Positions 1 to 11,872 of a stretch of 64,000 bases of DNA are shown here, piece after piece. The stretch spans positions 558,001-622,000 of the forward strand of contig JAHDVF020001023.1 of the NCBI GenBank assembly GCA_022606425.2. The letters run 5' to 3'. A model generated the notes under the pieces. That model saw nothing but the letters and a program-made list of their open reading frames with translations. It was not told where the DNA came from and did no database searches. Position 1 is the stretch's first letter, and the number at the start of each line of letters is the position of its first letter. A program made the translations under genes and the position numbers. The stretch is from Lepidostoma basale. Its lineage: Eukaryota > Arthropoda > Insecta > Trichoptera > Lepidostomatidae.

Positions 1-43
1 ATTATATCATTATTTTCTTGTCATTTATAAATATAAATCAATC

Positions 44-170
44 TTAACTAACTAACTAACCATCACGCCGTTTCCCTGAAGGGGTAGCCAGAATGAACTC
101 CTACACTTTTCTTTCCTGACATACTTCTCTTGCTTCCTCAAAAGGTATACATCGTATCATGCGCGCACTT
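44..170 (-). mobile_element. Family A fragment
   Basis: Begins with (CTAA)n, the complement of the GTTA tail, then CATCACGCCG and the coding 3' end read in reverse. About 125 bp. Confidence 0.75.
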
Positions 171-306
171 AGATTAATGAAAATAAAAACAAAATGTTAA
201 TTTTTTTGTACATATTATATTTAGTTCTATTCCACCTTTGGGGATTTCTCTAAGTAGAAATATGTTTGTTGTGTTTTTGGGTAACACCGTGTGATAACTT
301 CTTCTC

Positions 307-401
307 GACCGACGTTTCGGAGATCGTTGCAGTCTCCATCTTCAGGGTAACCCTGAATAACCCTGGATTACCCTGAAGATGGAGACTGCAACGATCTCCG
401 G
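307..401. repeat. Foldback repeat with hammerhead-like core (CTGAAGA, ACGTCGGTC type)
   Basis: Minus strand 307-345 reads CTGAAGA - T - GGAGA, loop, TCTCC - GAAA - CGTCGGTC: catalytic-core-like boxes around a perfect 5-bp helix II, then a two-pair stem III (A-U, C-G) before the UC cleavage dinucleotide. The plus strand 373-400 repeats CTGAAGA-T-GGAGA...TCTCC but loses GAAA (reads GGCTTTC). The two halves form an inverted repeat. No convincing helix I is visible for this copy. Confidence 0.5.
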
Positions 402-1361
402 CTTTCTTAGTGTTAGATTTTTGTTGGCAACATTTCGGCAATTTAATTTTTTCTTCGTGATGATAATGACGAGATTGAAGGAAGGATGACGTGGTAGAAC
501 GTCTTGTCTGGAAGTTCTACCACGAAGAAGAAGAATTCTTTCATGTTTCGAACTTACAACTAAACTCCTTTATGTTAGTATACATTTATTTTATAACTTA
601 CCATGTCATTATTGGAAGTCTTAATCTAAGCATAATACACTCATTTGTACGAGCTAATTGAAATGAAATAATTGGTATTATAAGTTAGTTCCTTCCTTAA
701 AAATCGGTATAATAACGTGTTATGGTATCCAGATGAAAATTTAAGGGATAGTGAATGTAATCTCGTAAAGACTTGTTTTTGGCGTTTACGTTTCACGTCG
801 ACAACAATAATCTAAAAATGAAAAAAAAACTGTCCTAATTCATAAAACATAATATATAAAACAAGAGATTATAATGTTATTAAAAGAAATGTATATTACT
901 ACACATCAGCGTTAAGAAAATGTTGATGAAATTTTAATATTTTCATTGTACAAGAGATTTGCTACTAAGTAAACAAAAAAAGGCTTTGTACATTCATTCT
1001 TCGTTTCCTTATTGTTGAGGGTCGTGATCCTTGAAAAAAAACACCTCCAATCCTCTCTGTTCTCCGCAGCCCCCACCGCCGAGTAAAGGACTCCCCTAAT
1101 AATCTCCTTAATCTGGTCACACCAACGCGTAGGAGATCAGCATCTACTTCTTCTGCCTGGAATACTTCCTCTGAAAATATAATACTTTCATACGAAGAAT
1201 TTTATTTGTGAGGTGAAAAATAATATAAAAACACTTTTCATCTTGTTTTCTCACAACAATATTTTTATTTTATCATTAAGCTGTTTCGTAGCTTCGCCAT
1301 GGATACAAAACAAAACAGTTTTGTTTTGTATGATATAAATAATAAATTTGATAATTTATAG

Positions 1362-1700
1362 AGCGCCATTTTTACGAATTACTTATCTCAAGGGCGCTGT
1401 TGAAAATGCTCCGTTTTATGAACTAAATAATAATAATAATAATAATAATAAACATTTAGTATGAGGGCTGCACCTGACATAGTCGATCGGCCCTTGAAAT
1501 GATAATTTGAAAATGTGCGTTTTGAGTCTCGATCTAAACTCTGACCGTTTATCTATGCACTCAGGTCTGCTGGAAGATTGTTCCAGGTCGAAAGGGCGGC
1601 TACCGCGAAGGTTCGGTCGCCAAATTTTGTGCTTGGACAGCGTTTTGGCACAGTCAATCTACCGATCCCAGAATATTAAGATCATCGCAATGTAGACTGT
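1362..1700 (-). mobile_element. Family C non-LTR RT C-terminus with (AAT)n tract
   Basis: Reverse strand translates in pieces to RTFAVAALSTWNNLPADL, the degraded 'FxVAGPSxWNxLP' motif common at the C-terminus of animal LINE reverse transcriptases. It is followed by the family's 'AACAGCGCCCTTGAG'-like 3' end, split by an (AAT)n microsatellite at about 1427-1450. Broken by stops. Confidence 0.75.
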
Positions 1701-2399
1701 CTGGCATTCAGGTTCTCGTTGATGCAGAGTTCAGATATATAAGTATGTAACCGTGACAAGCCACTGTGGGAGCGAAACCGGTCGGTTTGATAACATGAAA
1801 AAACGGTGGTGAAAAAATTTGTGGAAAAATGTTTTGAAATTATTTTTATGAAATGTTTTCCTCGTAAATAAATTTAATATGAATATCGGAAAGCGGTCAT
1901 TTTCATCAGTTTCCGGAAGCACCTTAAATGTTTTTAAAACCGCAACGGGAGTATGTCTAAAATCACATTTCGGTATGACAAGCGCTGCGTCTGGCAGCAT
2001 GCGGTGCGTCCAACACACATATTGGACGGGTCAATCAAAACATTTCAGCGTGCACCGATATTGCCACCACACTCGCTGATTGCATCTACGCAGCACACCG
2101 CGGTAATTGTATTTTGGCAGGAGCTAAATATTATAGAGGAAAATAACACAATGCCTTTGTGATACACGGAATCCCATTATTTGGGATAATTAAATTTCAC
2201 TCAATATGAGTGACGTTGAAAGCATACGAATTTAATCATTTTGCTTCTGGTTATGATTATATCACAAACAAAAGAAATTCATCAAATATTGTAAATAAAT
2301 AGTATCAAAAATTGTATAAATATACATGTATACAGAATTTATTTTAACAAGAAATACGATACTTATCAGATTCGCATATATAGCCGCTTACGAAATCGA

Positions 2400-2565
2400 A
2401 ATCGAACACGTTGATTTCTCCGACTCCTCACGTGGCCGACATTTAATATTTAATTGATTTGATCGCGCCCCGTTTTCCTCGGTTTCCCTTTATTTGTTGT
2501 TTTATTTTTTTTTTTCATACACTCATTCCATGTGTCCAAACCATCCAAAAGAAATAATGAATATA
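2400..2565 (-). mobile_element. Family A fragment
   Basis: Internal piece: complement of the RGRPRKTWHDQI to RRAC region (CTCCTCACGTGGCCGACATT) and the WFGHMER region; both ends missing. Confidence 0.7.
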
Positions 2566-2799
2566 CAGAATGACCAATGTTTGTTCGTATTACTAGAAAA
2601 CAGTAAACAAATATTTTGGTATTTTACTGTTATTACAGTTGAAATTATTATAGTAATTAGATGAACGAGCATGTAATTGACAAATCATTCATTTATGAAG
2701 AAATGCAAGACTAATGATTTGATAATAAAAGGAACTATGAAGAGTATTGCGAAGTTCTGATGTTATTTTTTTTTATTTCTACTTTATAAATAATTCTTC

Positions 2800-3375
2800 T
2801 TCTTCGTCTTTATTGTAGACCTATGTGGTCTGTTCTCCAGAGTGTTGCTCTTCCTGTGAGGTAGATTTCCAGCTGTCCTTCCATCTTTTAGGAGGTCTTC
2901 CACGAGGATGAGTCCCATGAGGCTGATTATGCAATGCAATATAAGGGAGTCTGGTGAGGTCCATTCTTTGAACATGACCGTACCAGTCCCTTTTTCGCTG
3001 TCTGCTCCATCTTATAATATCCTCAACCTCACATATCTCCCTCATTCTGGTGTTCCTCACGCGATCTCTCAGTGTCTTGCCTGCTATCGTCCTCAGTGTC
3101 TTCATTTCAGAAGTCCTCAAAACTTGTTTGGTCCTTACTGTGTCTGCCCTTGCTTCGATGCCATATGTTATTGGTCTTACGCATGATTTATAGATTCTCA
3201 TCTTACTCAAATGGCCATGTTTTTATTTTTCCATATTGTGGATTTTAGAGCCCCAGAGATTGCAGCTGCCATGTTTGTGCTTGTATTTCTTCCCGCAGAT
3301 CAGCTCCCCCCACCAGGTCTATGCCTAGATACTTGAAGGTCCTGACCTGTTCTATGGCTTGATTATCTATAACCA
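2800..3375 (-). mobile_element. Family B non-LTR RT C-terminus
   Basis: Minus-strand open frame of about 129 codons: MRIYKSCVRPITYGIEARAD, then KTLRTIAGKTLRDRVRNTR, RKRDWYGHVQRM, HPRGRPPKRWKDSW and SQEEQHSGEQT. This is the C-terminal end of a second RT family, distinct from A but similar in layout (YGxEAR ... GHVxRM ... RGRPxKxW). Truncated 5'. Similar copies lie at 21335, 25985 and 58740. Confidence 0.85.
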
Positions 3376-3599
3376 GGTTACATATATAAATAATTATCTT
3401 CTACAAAATATACGTAATTCTGAACCAGAATGATTAGGTATCTCGTTGGATGATTTGGAACTTTATTATGCCTTCATTTAAAAACGCCGAACAATACGAG
3501 ATCGCAAATTTATGATATTTGGTATGTGCTAATGTAATTGGTCTCTATGCCAAGTAGTCAAGATACCGCTTGTTTCTTACACGCTGGAACTTGTTTAAT

Positions 3600-3960
3600 A
3601 TAAATAATGACTCAATATTACACAGCCGCTTGGCTGGCGTTGGCTGAGAATAGGCTCAAGAGAGCCTGAAAGTAGGAGGCCCCGGGTCCGCGGACTCTAA
3701 TTGGCAGATAAAGGCCGGGCAATTGGAACACTCCGGAGACCGTAACAAATGCAAATACAGTTCATTTCTATGCATCGCCGCAGTCCAACGAATTGAATAA
3801 GCAGTATCATCTGCATAATCCAGATGTCTCACCGGCTGCTTTCAGTTTCAGCTGGAAAACCATTTGCATAATCGAATGTCGTGTTAGTGGAATATTTTGC
3901 TGCGACGTTACAAATTAAACATCATCTAACCCTTAATGTGCCTCTGGCTACATTTGCAGT
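3600..3960. other. Single-copy GC-richer block, possible conserved noncoding element
   Basis: Contrasts with its AT-rich, repeat-filled surroundings. It has GGCCCCGGGTCCGCGG, several TTTGCAT/ATGCAAAT-type octamers and no long open frame. No repeat family matches elsewhere in the window. Confidence 0.3.
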
Positions 3961-5080
3961 AAAATGAATGGTTTCGAACTGTGGCCGACTACATTTGCAG
4001 CTCGTATATGAATGGGTCTTATTAAACTTTTTATTTTAGTTCATTACTAACAAAATTATACGTAAATTTATAAGAAATTGAAGACCATGGGTAAGTTTGA
4101 CGGGTAAATATTTAACAACTCAGTTCGATATCAATTGTTTTACTGCATTTTAGATGCCAGTAAAAAAATAGGGGTTAACCAATCATGTTTACTGTTTTTT
4201 AAATAACTAACTAGACATTGCTGCCATTTCCGAAGATGAATGCAGAAAATACCACCCTTTACCCTGTTTTCTCTTGATATATCTCTAGAGGTTCTTCTAC
4301 ATTTCTACATCGTGACATGTACGCTCGTTGATCTTTGCGGCTTCCGACCTGGCCCCTTTTAGTGATTGATCAATAATGTTTTTCTCGATTTATTTTTTAA
4401 GACTACTTAAATGCAACTTTTTAATCATTCTTCCCTTTTCCATTGGCTCTATATCCAAACAATCTTATTAACCTTTTTTTTTCAAAGGGAAATATTAATT
4501 CATTACTTTGCCTGTTTTCTTTCAAATATAACCTTTCCTTACTAATCATGTCAGGAAAAGTAATATTTGATAGAGTGATATCGATGGCATAAAACTGAAA
4601 TAATAATGAAACGTAATAAAAATATGTTTTCAAGAACTTCTACAAGTCAGAATAATCAGACCGCTATTAAACTTAAGGACACAAATGCAAGTAGTTCTCA
4701 AAAACCACAGTTTTATTTAATTTTTATTGAAAATAAACTTCCATCAAGATATTTCAGTAAAATCTTTTATTAACTTGCTAACCTAAATGAGATGTTATTA
4801 ATTCAACATAATTATTTACTTCTTATTAAGGCATTATACATAAACTATTACACTGTACTAAGTATTATGATTAAAAAGGTATGAAGCGGTTTTATATTAT
4901 ACAAAAGAAAAAATCGTTACCCTTTCTTCTGTATAAATTATCAATCTATTTTTAAAATTTACAATCCGAGAGCTTCAATCTAGATGGCAAGAGATAATTA
5001 ATATCTGTTCTCGCAAGTTGATTGTTTTAATTAAATTAGTATCCATTTCATCCCATTAAATATAGAGTTTAGAATCTACG
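3960..5080. other. AT-rich sequence, nothing recognised
   Basis: No coding frame of quality and no recognised repeat. Confidence 0.5.
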
Positions 5081-5084
5081 TCAG

Positions 5085-5200
5085 AGAGCGGGCTTCTGAC
5101 AATGGCATTGTGAAAGAGATCCGTACTGTGCTCCCGCCGTCTCACGTTGGGTTCAATCCCATCCTGGTGGTACAGTTCACGTAATCACATTTAAATTCAC
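5085..5200 (+). repeat. Possible tRNA-like SINE head
   Basis: Contains a B-box-like GGGTTCAATCCC and an upstream A-box-like stretch. Not paired with a recognisable body. Confidence 0.35.
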
Positions 5201-5949
5201 AATTCGAGTGACCGATTCAACGTGGTCGTATCGCGTTGCCCGTCCAATACTGTCATATATCCATTATTTATTACAAAATACACGATAAAGCATTTTGACT
5301 TAACGCATTTTGTATGAATAAAAACACTGGCTTTTCCACATTTGGGTTTATTTTTCTCGGCATATTTCGAAGGTTTTCGAAATTTCAATGTAATAAATCA
5401 CCCTTAACGCAAATCTCCCATTTTAAAATCCTTTTCAAAACATAAAAATTAACCCATTCAGTTCTTATTAATATTGTATTCCAGGTACTCAATCTAACTT
5501 TAAAAAACATACGAGTATGTACTAAGTTTCTTGTATTTTTTTTTAAAGATTTTAAGTTTGTTTATATCGATCTCAAAACGATGAAGTTGTAAAACCTTCG
5601 AAATATAAAAAAAATTTAATAAGGGAAAAAAATTTAGTTTTAATTCATAAAAAAATTGACATTATGGAAATCCGCCGTGTTAACGCCTTTTTAAATAGTC
5701 GTAATTTATCTAAAAGCATTTTTACCTAGTAAAACAAAATTATCATGGACGTTATCTAATATTTCAAATTTACATTCTTTACATTCACTTTCATTTTTTA
5801 CATTCATTATCTTACATTTAGCTAACTTAAATCCAAGTTTATCATCATCACGCTGTTTCTCCTGTGGAAGAAGCATAATATTGTTTTCATTATAATGCGT
5901 TAATTATAAAAGCAAATTATTTATATTATGAACTTCATAGGTAATATAA

Positions 5950-6075
5950 CATGTGGAAAGCAACAGGAAATTACCACATTAAAGGCCCAAGTGGCATCCC
6001 AAGAACCAGCAAAAGAAATGTTATACTTTGCTACAAACCAATCCATTGGATTTAAACTAGCAAAGAAGGTAATAT
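5950..6075 (+). repeat. SINE body fragment (tRNA-derived SINE family S)
   Basis: Shares ATGTGGAAAGCAACAGGAAA and the later AACCAATCC...ACTAGCAAAGAAG block with 41985-42100 and 52850-52950. This is the 3' body of the SINE whose complete copy is at 41760-42100; the tRNA head is missing. Confidence 0.65.
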
Positions 6076-6599
6076 TACCTCCAATTAAAAATTAATTCGC
6101 TTATTTTTATTTAAAAAAAAAACACGTTTCTTTGTTGTATTGACTTTTGAGAGATTTAATTTTAAACAAGATTTTTTTTTCGTACTAATTAAATAAAACA
6201 ACGAATTACAGTTTCTATTGAAATCATTTTAATTGTGTTTTGTTTCAAATAAATGCGATAAAAAGATATACGACACAAAATTAACCTTTTGTTATTTTGT
6301 AAATATTTTACAATTATCTCATTATGTAAATTTGGGCACTTAAACATTCGAAATCTCTACGAATTTATATTCATACCAAAAAATATATACATTTTAATTA
6401 GCTTAATGGAAAAGAGCTGGCTTACATATAAAAATAAATCAAACAGCGCAATTACGTTAATTGTGAATTTTAATTCAAACAAAGGATTTTCATCGTTCTA
6501 GAAAAGTACTTTGTTTACTAACAAATTTAAGTGTTCAAATTGTTTATTGTTTCTCGAACAATGATGCTTAACTCCATATTAAATTATGAAAACGAATGA

Positions 6600-7060
6600 A
6601 AACGTCTGTTTTCTAGAAGTTTCATTTTAATTTATGGGAATGACATGTTACGGTTTTTAAAGGCATTATCAAATATAGCGAAAATTAAACACTTTGTTGT
6701 GTTTATACACGAGTTAAGACGCAGAATACAGTATTAAGGTAATTGATTTGACTTTATATATTGTTTACAAAAATTAAGTGATAAACCGTAAAACACTGGA
6801 GAGTACCTGGAACTAGTTTAAGAATTTTATTACTAGTTATGAATACTTCCCACTTTTGAGTTTATTTTTCTCGACATGTTTTGAAAGCTTCAAACTTTCG
6901 TCATCAAAAGAACGATACAAACGATTTAAATAAGTTTATATCGTTCTCCTGATTCTAAGACGTAAAGCTTTTGAAACATGTCAAGAAAAAAAATTCAAAA
7001 GCAGAGAAAACAGTGTTTTGATTCATAAAAAATGGTTATTATAGAATTCCACAGTGTAAA
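6600..7060. repeat. Foldback repeats with hammerhead-like cores (GACATGTTTCG family)
   Basis: Minus strand 6873-6907: TTGATGA - C - GAAAG, loop, CTTTC - AAAAC - ATGTC, helix II of 5 bp, G12 changed to A. Plus strand 6949-6982: CTGATTC ... TTGAAACATGTC, degraded helix II. The outer arms (TTTATTTTTCTCGACATG and complement) form the inverted repeat. A further degraded GACATGTTAC motif lies at about 6640. Confidence 0.5.
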
Positions 7061-7117
7061 CGTCTTAAGTTTATTAAAAAATACAATGCTTATATGGGTG
7101 ATTAATTCTTTAAAAAA

Positions 7118-7605
7118 ACTAACTAACTAACCATCCCGCCGTCTGCCAGAGGAGTAGGCAGAAAGAATGGAACGCCACACTGTTCTGTCCTGACATACTT
7201 TTCTCGCTTCCTCTACATCTTGTCATGCACGCACGTCGATTTCTGCGACTCCTCACGTGACCGACATTCAATATTTGATTGATTTGATCGTGCCAATTTT
7301 TCTTCGGCCTTCCTCTATTTCTAGCTCCGTTCACGCCGTTTACATATACCTTCTTTACCATTCTGTCTTTACTCATTCTTTCCATGTGTCAAAACCATCT
7401 TAATGACCCTTTCTTTATTTTGTTCATAACACTTTCATTCGCACCACATTCACTTCTAATACTTGCATTTGTCACTCTATCATATACAGATTTCTCACAC
7501 ATTCGTTTTGGATATCTCATTTCTACTGCATTTATTCTACTTTCATCCTTCTTTTGCCAGTTCCATGCTTCCTTCCATACATAAGGGTCGGCACAAGATA
7601 CTTAA
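7118..7605 (-). mobile_element. Family A copy, nearly full for the local unit
   Basis: (CTAA)n tail complement, then the complete 3' end back to TATGTATGGAAG. Minus frame at 7119-7385 reads MERMSKDRMVKKVYVNGVNGARNRGRPKK. Disrupted by small frameshifts. Confidence 0.85.
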
Positions 7606-8129
7606 TGACGTATTATAAATCAGAAAGGTATTAAAGTATTCAAAACATGTGTATTTCATTCCACTAAATATTAATAAAACTTCTAGAAACTAGATGTTTT
7701 CATTCGTATTTATTGTTCCAATTATCCTTAGATTTGTTTTATAATATTGTAGATACTTTATATCATCTGACATTCTTTCAATTTGTAATAATAAGAAAAC
7801 ATCGGTTGGAATTGACGGACATCACATGATCTTCATGTTTTATGCATCGACTTACACACGCTACTCACTCCATTGAGTAGGATCATGACATTTCCTCGAT
7901 TTTCTTACATAGTTGGTCGTCTGTTGCCGGTAATACGATTTTCCCTTCAATCACCATTAATGTCCGCTTTCATGAGCAACCTTCGTGTATAGTATTGTCA
8001 TATCATTTTTTTTTTGTAAAACGACTGTAATGAAATAACATGATAAAAATCATTCTCCATAAATAATTTTATATAAATAAAAAATGCTTGTATCATTATC
8101 ATATTTAAAAACTAAGTTTAAATAAATAA

Positions 8130-8318
8130 TCAGGTAGACCGATGAAAACATGGCATGACCAAATTAATCAAATTTTCATGGTTGGTCATGTTAGAAGCCG
8201 GAGGAATCGACGTGCTTGTATGAATCGCTGTATGAATGTGGAGGAAGCTAGAGAGGTATATCAGGTTAGAGTAGTGTGGCGGTCCATTCTCCTGCGGGGA
8301 AACGGCGTGATGGTTTGT
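8130..8318 (+). mobile_element. Family A fragment
   Basis: Starts at GRPMKTWHDQI and runs through NRRACMNRCMNVEEAREVYQ to the GGCGTGATGG 3' end. The tail is short (GTTTG rather than GTTAG). Confidence 0.75.
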
Positions 8319-8449
8319 TGTTATTATCAGTTCAGTTTCTTGTAATTTATCGAATGATGCAAGTAAAAAAAATAGTATTATAATTTTCATTTGGAAAATT
8401 CACTTCTTTTATATGTGTAAAACTCAATATTATTTTAATACGAATTGAA

Positions 8450-8560
8450 ACGTCCGTTTTATAGAAGTTATATATATTATGGGATTGACATGTTTCACCT
8501 TGCTAAAGCATAGTTAAATGACCTTTGATAATGCTTAGCGTTAATGGTAAGTATAGCTTT
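8450..8560. repeat. GACATGTTTC repeat, degraded hammerhead-like core
   Basis: Minus strand carries T-GCTTTAGCAAGGT-GAAACATGTC, the same 3' half as the better copies, with no recognisable CTGANGA. Confidence 0.35.
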
Positions 8561-8584
8561 AATATTAATTCTCATGACATGTGA

Positions 8585-8715
8585 TAGGTGGCTAATATAT
8601 CGTCATTTTATTGTCACATGAATGATATGTCATGTGAGAATCGCACTCTCTTCGTCGGGAATCGACCCCGGGATTCGGTGTGGCAATCATAGCTGTTGCC
8701 ACATTGCCACGTAGG
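8585..8715 (-). repeat. tRNA-derived SINE fragment
   Basis: Reverse complement has GCAACAGCTATGATTGCC, then a B-box-like region and the GTCACATG/CATGTGA body typical of SINE family S, including a region ending at the complement of TATCGTCATTTTATTGTCAC. Confidence 0.5.
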
Positions 8716-8739
8716 CCGTGTGTTAAGAGAAGTCTGATG

Positions 8740-8965
8740 TATGTTTTGTAGATTCTTTATTTTAATGTAATAATTGCGGTTAGGACACTATTCGACAAAA
8801 GCACGGAATCTCCCTCGAGACGCTATGCGCCTGAGTGTCGCCCGATCCGGTACATTTGATTGCACTTGCCCAGCGGCGCAGCATCCCATCGGAAGTAAAT
8901 GACGCGTAACCTTATCTATTGAGCTTCCATGGAACTCCTCAAGTCTCGAGTTTATACTATTAATT
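8740..8965. other. GC-richer single-copy block, possible regulatory element
   Basis: About 220 bp with CGCCTGAGTGTCGCCCGATC and GCGGCGCAGCATCCC, no open frame and no match to the local repeats. Confidence 0.3.
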
Positions 8966-9204
8966 GCCGAGCCGCCATTTTGTTTACAATTATAGACTTT
9001 TTTGGTTCGTAAAATCGCTATGTAATGGAGTTAACCTTAATAGCATCACGCGAACAATTAAAAATCAATTGTATAATAGTTTTATACATAATGCTTTTTT
9101 ATCGTTACAAATATTTATGAATGAAATAAACCATCTACCATATAGGTCTTCGAAATATAGATCAATATTTTTTCAGATGATTTATGTATCTGATTAAAAA
9201 ATAT

Positions 9205-9390
9205 TTTTTTAAAACATTGTATTTTCACAACATCTTTTTACGCTTTTCACAAGCATGTTTCGGGACACAAAAGCCCTTCCTCGGTGTAAAAATTTCTACA
9301 CTGCGGAAGGTCTTATTTGTTCAGAAACATGTTTGTGAAAAATGGAAAAAATTGTTGTGAATGTTTTCAAAAAAATATTCAAATGTGAAT
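9205..9390. repeat. Foldback repeat with paired hammerhead-like cores
   Basis: Minus 9253-9284: CCGAGGA - A - GGG, loop, CCC - GAAACATG - C. Plus 9301-9333: CTGCGGA - A - GG ... GAAACATGTT. The outer arms, TTTTCACAA(A/G)CATG, are inverted repeats. One core-box change each; helix II is only 3 bp in the first. Confidence 0.45.
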
Positions 9391-9399
9391 ACACAACAC

Positions 9400-10400
9400 A
9401 AAGTAATGGCAAAAATAGAATAAAATATTTTTATGAATCCAAAGCATTTTTCAAACTTTTTTTTAAATAACAGGCTTAATTTTTTTTGTATAATGGTGAA
9501 TATAGAAAGAATTTATTTGTCTTATACTTCTATCTTCTTCCAAGCCTATATCCTATTTACTTGAGGTTGCTCTTCTCGTTTGGTATCTCCATAACTAACT
9601 GTCGTGGGTGAAATCTGGTGGATAGGATTTAGGTTAGGAATAAGATTTAAATTTCTTGAAGTAAGATTTGTATGTCTTGTTAATCAAAATTATTTCTTAA
9701 AATTCGGCAATGGTACTGAATCGCTATCTTTAATATGAAAGAAAGTAGGGTCGCATACTCTGTGTATAAATAAATAAAGCACTTTTCATTCATCTAATAC
9801 AGAATATAAATATTGTGCATATCTCCTCCGGTTAACTTTTACACAACTTAAATAGACCTGTTTGTGGAATCGATAGCAAACATCGTTAGACCTGGCAGGT
9901 AGACCGAAATGGTAGTATATAAATTATTCACAACATTCTAAAATCCAGTTTTAAATAAAATACTATCATTCGTTGTATCTTAACATTTTGTTTCAATTTT
10001 GTCTCTTTTCTGTTTACATTTCAAACGAAAGTAATTTTATATTCTTAATGGATATAATAACGAAGCTACAACAGAATTTAACTTGAAATTGGACTAGAAT
10101 ATTCTAGCATTCACAGGTTCAACTCTAATGGCTCTTCCTCTTACGTCTTTTTGAAACACGCGTAATCTTCTTCTTCTTCATGTCAATGGCAAGTTAACCT
10201 CGTAGGGATGGCCCAAAACGAGATCTCATGTATTTTAGTTCTCTTGCCATTGTAGCGGAATGTTTGGCTAACTTTATATCGTTTGTAGGGGCGCCGGGTG
10301 TTATTATATAATAACACATGTGAACGCACCTATTTTGCACGTATTATGTTATGATTTCAATTAATAATTAACACGGATGAATATATCTTATTTCTAGAAG
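9400..10400. other. AT-rich sequence, little recognised
   Basis: At 9530-9580 a fragment resembles the 'CCTATTTACTTGAGGT(T/C)GCTCTTC' repeat also seen near 44545. Otherwise nothing supported. Confidence 0.45.
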
Positions 10401-10407
10401 TTTCACT

Positions 10408-10890
10408 AACCAACTAACTAACTAACCATCACGCCGTCTCCCCGAAGCGGTAGGCAGAAAGAATTGACTGCCACACTTTTCTTTCCCGACATATTTCTCT
10501 CGTTTCCTCAACATTCATACATGGTGTCATGCACACGCGTCGATTTCTCTGACTTCTCTCATGGCTGACATTCAATATTTGATTTATCTGATCGTTCCAC
10601 GTTTTCCTCGGTCTTCCTCTATTTCTGGTTCCATTTACATCGTTAACTTATACTTTTTTACCATTCTTTCCATGTTTTCATTATTTTGTTCATAACACCA
10701 TCATTCGCACCGCATTCAATTCTTATATTTTCATTCGCTACTCTATCATACACAGAGTATCCACACATTCGTCTAAGAGATCTCATTTCTACTGCATTTA
10801 TTCTACTTTCATCCTTCTTTTGCCAGTTCCATGCTTCGCTTCCATACGTAAGGGTCGGTAGAAGAACACCATTGTGCACTGCCATTCACT
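10408..10890 (-). mobile_element. Family A copy with full local 5' end
   Basis: From the (CTAA)n complement to the MAVHNGVLLPTLTYGSEAWN start, whose frame is open at 10658-10885. It forms an inverted pair with the copy at 11355-11860. Confidence 0.87.
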
Positions 10891-11349
10891 TTTTTTTATA
10901 AAATTGACACGTTTCGTCTGTATAAGGGATTTACAAATATGTCTTAGACATGTGAAACATATCAGTCATATAATTAAAATTCTAGAAATTATTTTGCGAA
11001 ATGTGAAGGAGTCGGAAACACAAGACTACGCCACTTACCTAACTTTCTTCGGAGATAACCTATCGCTTCCTCTCTCTCTCCCTCGTGTACTGCGGGCTAT
11101 CTCTCCGTAATGATTGTACTCCAACCTGTTTGACCGCCCCGAGTTCGCTTTCGATCATTATTAAAGGCGATAGATATAGATGATTACACTATTCGGAGGC
11201 GCCCGTTGCTGGGTCGAGAGAACAGGTGGTACTCTCTCCAGCTTCCCAAAGAATTATGCTAAATGCTACATTCCAAATTTGAAGTTTTAAATAATTAATA
11301 CACACTTACATAAACTTTACTTAAAGTTGTCATCGCAAACAAAAACCTA

Positions 11350-11855
11350 TCCAAAGAAGCTAGAATGGCAATGCACAATGGTGTTCTTCTACCGACCCTT
11401 ATGTATGGAAGCGAAACATGGAACTGGCAAAAGAAGGATGAAAGTAGAATAAATGCAGTAGAAATGAGATCTCTTAGACTAATGTGTGGATACTCTGTGT
11501 ATGATAGAGTGTCGAATGAAAATATAAAATGTGAGTGCGGTGCGAATGATGGTGTCATGAACAAAATAATGAAAGGATCATTAAGATGGTTTGGACATAT
11601 GGAAAGAATGAATGAAGAAAGAATGGTAAAAAATTATATGTTAATGATGTAAATGGAACCAGAAAAAGAGGCACGATCAAAAATCTCAAATATTGAATGT
11701 CGGCCACGTGAGGAGTCAGAGAAATCGACGCGCGTGCATGATACGATGTATGAATGTTGAGGAAGCGAGAGAAATATGTCAGGAAAGAAAAGTGTGGCAG
11801 TCCATTCTTTCTGCCTACCCCTTCGGGGAGACGGCGTGATGGTTAGTTAGTTACA
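11350..11855 (+). mobile_element. Family A copy with full local 5' end
   Basis: Starts TCCAAAGAAGCTAGAATGGC, continues MAMHNGVLLPTLMYGSETWN to RMNEERMVK, then a frameshift near 11635; the rest (RSQRNRRACMIRCMNVEEARE) reads in another frame to GGCGTGATGGTTAGTTAG. Confidence 0.87.
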
Positions 11856-11872
11856 TAAACTTCAAGCGTTAA

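Noticed and set aside
44..70. Telomeric repeat (TTAGG)n
   Set aside because: The unit is GTTA/TAAC of four bases and always abuts the family A 3' end.
1731..2162. Overlapping frames of 66-95 codons on both strands
   Set aside because: No known domain, mutually overlapping and AT/GC mix typical of unconstrained sequence.
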